A stretch of 64,000 nt of DNA, from positions 7,455,001 to 7,519,000 of the forward strand of contig CM070585.1 of the NCBI GenBank assembly GCA_036346355.1, written 5' to 3'. The translations under genes were made by a program, and so were the position numbers. This document shows, in pieces, positions 58,215 through 64,000 of the stretch; the first letter of the stretch is position 1; each line of letters starts with the position of its first letter. This DNA comes from Rhipidocladum racemiflorum (lineage: Eukaryota > Streptophyta > Magnoliopsida > Poales > Poaceae). The notes under the pieces are model-generated. The model searched no databases. It was not told the DNA's origin and saw only the letters and a list, made by a program, of their open reading frames with translations.

Positions 58215-61200
58215 TTTTTAAGGGGGGTAGGATGTAAGGACCCTGAAATTCCAACTTTCTTAATCACATCATTAGAAGTCTAATTAGTAATTAGGCATGC
58301 AAACTAGAATGGTTATGATAGCAGTAGGATCAAGAATGCTATTGTTCAGTGTGGCTAGTGTTGCATTGGATAGAAAGAGGACATTTCTGCCCTTGCCCAT
58401 TCAGTAGAGCATAAAGGGTAGAAATGTAACTTCGCATCTGGGAGTGAATAAGAGTGAAGTTACAGCCTGGAGAATCCATCGCACTCCTCATTTCACCTTT
58501 CCCCTTTTCACTCCATGGAGCCACATCCGCAGCTTTCCACCAACCAAGAGAGCGACAGAGTGAGCAAGGACCGAAGGGGGGACTGCAGCCTGTCGGAGGA
58601 GGAGGAGACCACCAGGAGCTGCTGGACCGGAGCCCCAAGCCGAACCAAAGGAACCAACAGGAGGTGGAGTCGGGCGAGCTAGGGTCGGCTACCACTACTC
58701 CAGCTCCTATTCATCTTCTCCAAACTGAACCGAACCACAAAGGAGTCCAAGTAAGCCGGCAAACCTCGTAGCATATCAGTAGCAAGCGACTAGCAAACCC
58801 TAGACTAGAATGTAGTATGCAAAACCTCCAGATCTAGGAAGAACAATTGTAGATCGGGGTTCTTTCTTTTGGGTCTCAGAAGGGGAGTTACCTAGGGGCA
58901 CGCGTGGTTCGTCCCCAAGCCGTTCCCAAGCCCCTACCTAGAACTGGCCAACCGGCCTCGCCACCACGCCCCCAACCTAGGTCGTCTCAACCCTAGAATC
59001 ATCCTAGACCCGAGCTTGCCTTGGAGCACCACTGTCCGAAGCCAACCAAGCAACCAAACCGTGGATCGACCAGTGCTAAGCCTAGATCCAAGCTCAAAGG
59101 CGACAAAGAACCGAACCCCATATCCCATTCTCAAGTGCAAGAACCGAAACCATCATAAAGCACCCAAGAACCGAATCCAGCAGGGAACCAAACCCAGCAA
59201 CCATCTTCAATCAACCAGCAACCAAGAACCGAACCAGAGATAGCATAAATCCCCAAATCCAACAAAGCCCCAAAACCCTAGATCAAGCAATCAGTTTAGG
59301 GAAGAGGAAGCCTGTGGTCCAGGTAGTGCAAAGAGGAGCCCAGTCGGTAGAGGAGAGGCGCGGCCGTAGGACGCCAGTAGGGAGGCGGCGTCGCGTCGCC
59401 AGGTGAAGGGAGGAGGCGTCGAGTTGGTCGCATGAGGAGGGAGGCGGAGAGACCGAGACTGGAGGAGTAGAAGAGCTGAGGAGAGTGACCGAGCGGTGGA
59501 GATTAGAGAGCAGAGCGAGTGGGCCAAAAGCCCATTCAGCTGGAAAAGAAAAGAAACAGAAGAGAAAAGAAAGAAAGAAAGGGAAGAAAAGAAAAGAATA
59601 AGAAGGAGGAGAGAAGAGAAAAGAAAAGAGAAAAATGGGAAAAGAGGGAAAAGAAGAATTGGGTTTAGACCATGGGCTTAGATAATCAGATAACCTAATT
59701 AGACTTAGCACCATCTCTTTTTAGCTGAGGTCTTTAGCTGTTGCACACCATTATTCAGATTCAAAAAGCTAAATACGAGTAAAACTAATAGTTAGTAATC
59801 ATATTTTCAGATCTGAACCTGAATCAAACCGACCTGAACCAACCTTTGAGCGAGGACGTACTTTCCAATTCTATTCCAGGCAAGTTTCCTTTGATCATGT
59901 GGTTTAAATGCTTTTGTATTACAAATGTCATCTTGCATGGAAAATCTATATTATAAATTGAAAATGAAAAGATTGATGGTTGAGGAAATGGGAGTGTGGA
60001 TCTGTTGGAGGTTGGAATGTGGAAGGGTTGGTGTGGAGTTGGTGAATGGTGTGGTTAAATGAAAAGGGGCAATGGGGAAATGATTAGTTATTCAGTTGGG
60101 CTAATATTGGTGGGTAGAGGACGCCGATGAGAAGGGTTGTAGGCCGGTGGGGTCCTCTACATAGGTTATTATATAAGGTCAAACAATCTAACACTTAGGC
60201 AATGGGCCGTAAATGAGTATCAACCATAGTGTGAACTATTCAGTTAGAAAGGGTTGTCCTAGGATGGTATTAATAACTCCACCATGGGTAAGTTAAGGGG
60301 CGCGCCTCTGGGATATGCCGGTAGGCCCAGATGACTGAAGCCAATTGGACGGCGGTATATTTGAAGCCAGTGGGTTACTGCCGTTGGTGCGGGGTAACAA
60401 CTGTATCTGCGAGTTGAAGATGACCTTGGTGGGTGTCCCCAACTCAAGTGCAGGGGTGGAGAATTAATGCTAGACTAGCGATAAACGTTCTGGGGTATCT
60501 CTATGTCACTATGGGTAAAGTGGTACAAACCTGCGCAGGATAAATCATGAATTCATGCCAGTCTCTTGGATTGGGGACTACGGAAGCTAAGTCTGTCTCA
60601 TATACAGTGTTAGTAGAGTCTTTGGAAGTTAAAATGAACCACTCTTTAATAAAACTATCTTTCTTAAAAAGCTAGTTGGAGGGAAGGAGTTAGTTTGGTG
60701 GAATTCAGCAATTGAGAGAGAAAATTCATATCTGCATTTCCTTGCTATTAATACTTGCTGAGTACTCTGTACTCACTCTTGCTTAAACCCCCCTTTGCTT
60801 AGAAGGTGAGTCCCATGGATCCGCTTCAGAGGCAGGGGTGAGGATTATTCGCAGGACCAGGACTTATCGGAGGGAGACTACTACTACTATCTACAGGAGG
60901 ACTAGGGTGTCTATGGGACCATCTCCTGGTGGATCGTTTCCCAGGGGACCGAGGCCTCGTTCTGAGGGGTCCCTAGGGTAATAATTATGTATTAAGCTTG
61001 ATGTATCGGTCTATTGTATAATTAACCTTTTGGACTTGTAGCCCGGCGTGGCAGAATGGTATGCAATAAAGGTACCGTTTTCGTCTCTAATTATTGTTCT
61101 GCTGCAACACTCTGAACACGGTGTAGTAGCTGATAAAGTATTAGGTTGCCTGATACTTTGTTAGCCACTATACTGAGATCCGAGTAATTATCTTAGCATA

Positions 61201-61249
61201 ATGACAGTGAAGCTGTCAATTATCTGGGCTAATTACCCGGGTCGTCACA
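58215..61249 (+). mobile_element. 3-kb Gypsy-type 3' LTR with its polypurine tract
   Basis: TTTTTAAGGGGGGTAGGA (58215-58232) is a polypurine tract directly followed by TGTAAGGACC. The LTR-like sequence ends GGGTCGTCACA at 61249 (TGT...ACA ends, 3,017 bp). The last part has an AATAAAGG polyadenylation-like signal at 61067. No coding region lies upstream beyond a few hundred bases, so the element is truncated at its 5' side. The long open frames seen within are incidental. LTRs of about 3 kb are known for some rice Gypsy families, but I assign none. Confidence 0.65.
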
Positions 61250-61544
61250 ATATGGCACTAGCTATGCATGTAACTCATCCTTTCAAATAATAGTAGAAAT
61301 ACTTTGTGGACAATAATTAGACCACTACCACTGATTAGAGCCTTTTTAAGAGGGGTAGTCAAATCTAGAGGAGGACCCAAAATAGAAGGGTAGTGATGCA
61401 TGTTTAGCTTCCTTTGTTGTGCGGGAATAGGTATGTTGTGGTTTATAATAACCGGTCTAATTTTTACTATGCCAAATCTCAAACTGATTTTGTGTTTCTC
61501 TTTAGTGGTTCAGCCATTTCTTAGAGATCTTTTAAGTAGATGTT

Positions 61545-61940
61545 AGTAGTTGCTTCTACCCATCACTCAGAGATTATAAATTTATATAAAGCCTCGCATG
61601 AGTGTGTTTGGCTGAGACGTGTGATTGACCATATCTAGAAGTCATGTGGTCTTAATACCGTCGATACCCCTCACAATTATTTATGAAGATAATGCTGCTT
61701 GTTTTGCATAAATACAAATGGGTTATGTTAAAAGCAATATTACGAAGCATATTGCCCATACACTTTTATATCCTTACATACTGAAGAAGAATGGTGAGGT
61801 AAAGATATTGCAAACTAAGTGATGTGAAAATCTAGTAGATTTATGTACTAAGTCTTTGCCAAAATCTAATTTTCAAAGATGTGTTAGTGGCATTAAAATG
61901 AGACAATTTAGAGATATACAGAGTTCGGGGTGAGTAAATC
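61545..61940 (+). pseudogene. Ty1/Copia RNase H remnant
   Basis: HHSEIINLYKASHECVWLRR and, after a frame change, YEDNAACFA (the catalytic Asp region), MGYVKSNITKHIAHTLLYPY, LQTK, ENLVDLCTKSLPKSNFQRCV and GIKMRQF follow the order of plant Copia RNase H up to the end of pol. Stops interrupt at least three places. It is followed by the 3' UTR and LTR. Confidence 0.85.
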
Positions 61941-62400
61941 CCTGGACCATGATCCTTAGTGTGATCCCGAAGATCCTACTTTAAATCTAGAAAATTATAA
62001 GTTGCACTCTTTTTTCCTTAGTGATTTTTTTTGAAGTTTTCTCACATAAAGGTTTTTAATAAGGCAACTAGTGTAACACAATGTGCAAGTGTAATGTAAT
62101 ATTTTCTTCATTCTTTTTTTCATTGGGTTTTTTGGTGGAGTTTTTGATGAGATATGTGCATTACGCAGTATTCGTCTAAGTGGAGTGTTGAGTTATAATA
62201 GGACTCTTAGTCCTGGTGAATTATACATGGTTGGACTCTGTCTCATTGTGAGCGAATCCAAATTTATCTTTTATTGGCTTTCACTATAAATATAGCACCC
62301 CTTGTATAAGAGAATCAACCCAATGAAGAGAGAACAGTATTGTCTTCATATATCATTTGTGCTCCCAATAATTGTGCTTGCGATTGTACATTATAGTTGA
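61941..62400 (+). mobile_element. Copia 3' UTR and LTR fragment
   Basis: Follows the RNase H remnant. The polypurine-like CTAAGTGGAG precedes TGTTGAGTTATAATAGG at 62186, the LTR start. CACTATAAATATAGC (62281) is its TATA box. The right end near 62390 is not certain. The same unit, without the coding part, is at 39175-39600. Confidence 0.65.
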
Positions 62401-62681
62401 TCTAGGATAGGTGTCATCGTTTTACTACATTTAGAACCATTTGTCTCGCTCACATATCAGATCCACTCTATAAAGAACCAGCAAAGCCATGAATTCATAT
62501 CGGAATCGTTCAGCTCTCAGCAGTACGTGACAGAGTCGAGTGCGTGCAGAGCACCTGCAAATGTGTCTAGAGTGAATAAAATTAAGTTTTTAACAGCCCT
62601 GCAAGGAATCTGCGCCGAGAAGCATTAACAAAGAGCAAATAAAGGTACTGGTTGGAGTGTAAACTTGTGTTTAAACAAAAA

Positions 62682-62967
62682 CTAGTTACATGCCCGTGCG
62701 TTGCTACGAAAAACAAAATTGATAACAAAAAATAAAGATTAAAAAATAAAAAAAAATTATTTCACAAGATCAAACATCTATCTTTAACGCTTCGTTTCTT
62801 GCGAAAGCTGGCTAATTAAAGCAACGCTTCGTTTCTTGCGTAGGGCAATTAAGCAGGCAATTAAGTAGGCAATTAAGTAGGGCAATTAAGCAGGGCAATT
62901 AAGCGGCAATTAATGATGTGAGTAGAATGGACCGCTGCCACCAACTGCTGCTTTATAATAGTAGAGA
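62682..62967 (-). mobile_element. Short Helitron, inverted copy
   Basis: On the minus strand it begins TCTCTACTATTATAAAGCAG (62967) and ends GCACGGGCATGTAACTAG (62682) within A...T target bases. Same family as 19004-19266, with more copies of the AATTGCC(C)TACTT/GCTT phrase. Confidence 0.85.
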
Positions 62968-63318
62968 TACTATACATACGACGTGTTAGGGTACGACGTC
63001 GTTACGACTCAAAACCGGCCGTGCGATGAAGAAGACGGGCCGGCACTCACGTGCCATGGAGGTTGTCGTACCAAAATCTTACGTAGGTCCTCTTACGTAT
63101 AGCAGAACTCGTGTTCAAACGGAGTGGTAGGCCTGCATCTTGCGAGTCTAAGGCTATATTTGTTCCGATTTAGGTTTTTTTTGTTTTTGGTTTAAATCTA
63201 GTTTTTTTAGTTTAATGGATTTTTAAGCCGTCTACTTTTAAACAAAGTAGCAACTGATATTGTCAGAATATTCTGGCACCCACCGATGACGATGGTTTTT
63301 ACGATTGACCTACTAGGC

Positions 63319-64000
63319 TGTTAGAATTAAAGGCACATCTAGGTTTAATTTAATCCAAAAGTAAATCATGAACAACATGTGATTGACTATCAGTAACGAA
63401 TAACAGGAGCATACTATAGATGCATATGCTAGAAGACTACACATATATCCATCTAATGTGCTCACAATCAATAGATTGAAAATAAACAGTAGAAACATTG
63501 TAACGCATCGCTCGTGGTGCAGATGGAGCGATGAAGCGTTGTAGCGCGCGATCTGCCGAGGACGGAAGCGCCGCAATGAGCGCGATGCCTAGCGGCCGCT
63601 CTGAACGTCGAGGAAGACGAGCCGTGGCGGTGGCGTGGAAGCGATCGCGCGAGCGCTTCCCAAAACACGATTCGTCCTCTCCGGTGCAAGAACGCGAGGA
63701 CGGACGGTTTGAGACACCTTTCCGTTATTTGGTGCCAGCCGTCTGGGGCGAAGCGAACTTGATGGCGGCCTTGAGGGAAGCGGCAAAAGCGCTAGAGCGC
63801 GAAAAACTCTATTTTACCCGGATAGCGGCGCGATATATAAAGAGCCACAGTAACGATCAGTAACGAACACGACTCGAGGGCGTCCACGATCGGAGTCCAT
63901 TACGGGATCTATTACGGTGTCCTTATCTCATACTACAACCGCGATTCCGAGTAGCAAAAGAGTAATCTGCAAGGAGGCTGCGCCCTCGCAAAGCCCTGGA
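63319..64000 (+). mobile_element. LTR leaving the window (Copia-like)
   Basis: TGTTAGAATTAAAGGCACATC at 63319 has the look of a Copia LTR start. GCGATATATAAAGAGCC (63830-63846) is a TATA box in the position expected within the LTR. The 63531-63863 open frame upstream of it is not recognised and is probably incidental. The right end and any internal part lie beyond the window. Confidence 0.5.

Noticed and set aside
59283..59714. 143-codon minus-strand frame rich in Phe, Leu and Ser
   Set aside because: Complement of a GAAAAGA-rich purine tract within the 3-kb LTR; low complexity.
63531..63863. 110-codon plus-strand frame before the window end
   Set aside because: It lies upstream of the TATA box of an LTR-like sequence, and no family is recognised.

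Overview
The window is plant nuclear DNA, almost certainly from a grass. A rice-like (Oryza or close relative) genome is my best guess. The reasons are a nine-exon plant gene with GT-AG introns and GC-rich monocot coding sequence, Tourist and Stowaway MITEs, Helitrons of the type that starts TCTCTACTA and ends CTAG, many non-autonomous hAT elements, and long Ty3/Gypsy and Ty1/Copia remains. There are no operons or other prokaryotic features. The species is an inference.

Layout. (1) 1-6.9 kb: the only intact gene I can support, a minus-strand homologue of SCAI (suppressor of cancer cell invasion). Nine exons join in frame to 585 codons plus a stop. One intron appears to use a GC donor, and two introns carry old internal duplications. 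(2) 6.9-16.6 kb: an AT-rich, gene-free repeat zone. It holds a tandem-repeat block, a roughly 0.93 kb fold-back element, two long microsatellites, a hAT element, a Tourist-like element, a 2 kb nest of palindromic elements, a Helitron 3' end with a minisatellite, and a probable SINE. (3) 16.6-39.9 kb: a mosaic of small DNA transposons, many with exact target-site duplications (TSDs), plus broken coding remains. The remains are a Gypsy gag on the minus strand split by a Copia-type solo LTR, a hAT transposase tail, and a minus-strand F-box/DUF295 pseudogene. (4) 39,899-53,932: one complete 14.0 kb Ty3/Gypsy retrotransposon with two ~0.9 kb LTRs and an ACGCG TSD. It has gag, protease, RT, RNase H, a second (archaeal-type) RNase H and integrase on the plus strand. 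A ~3 kb reading region on the opposite strand follows, then a 3' tandem-repeat block. This is the organisation of the Tat lineage, and the element is heavily frameshifted. (5) 54-58 kb: a minus-strand PIF/Harbinger transposase pseudogene split by a retroelement-like insertion. (6) 58-64 kb: a 3.0 kb LTR with its polypurine tract, a Copia RNase H remnant with its LTR, an inverted Helitron copy, and a further LTR that leaves the window.

Apart from SCAI, the window is best read as nested mobile DNA. The most interesting part is the antisense gene of the 14 kb Gypsy element, which has its own TATA-like box. Such extra ORFs are known in Tat elements but their function is poorly understood. Most boundaries marked as exact rest on TSDs or TG...CA ends read directly from the sequence. 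Family names without a coding domain are pattern-based.
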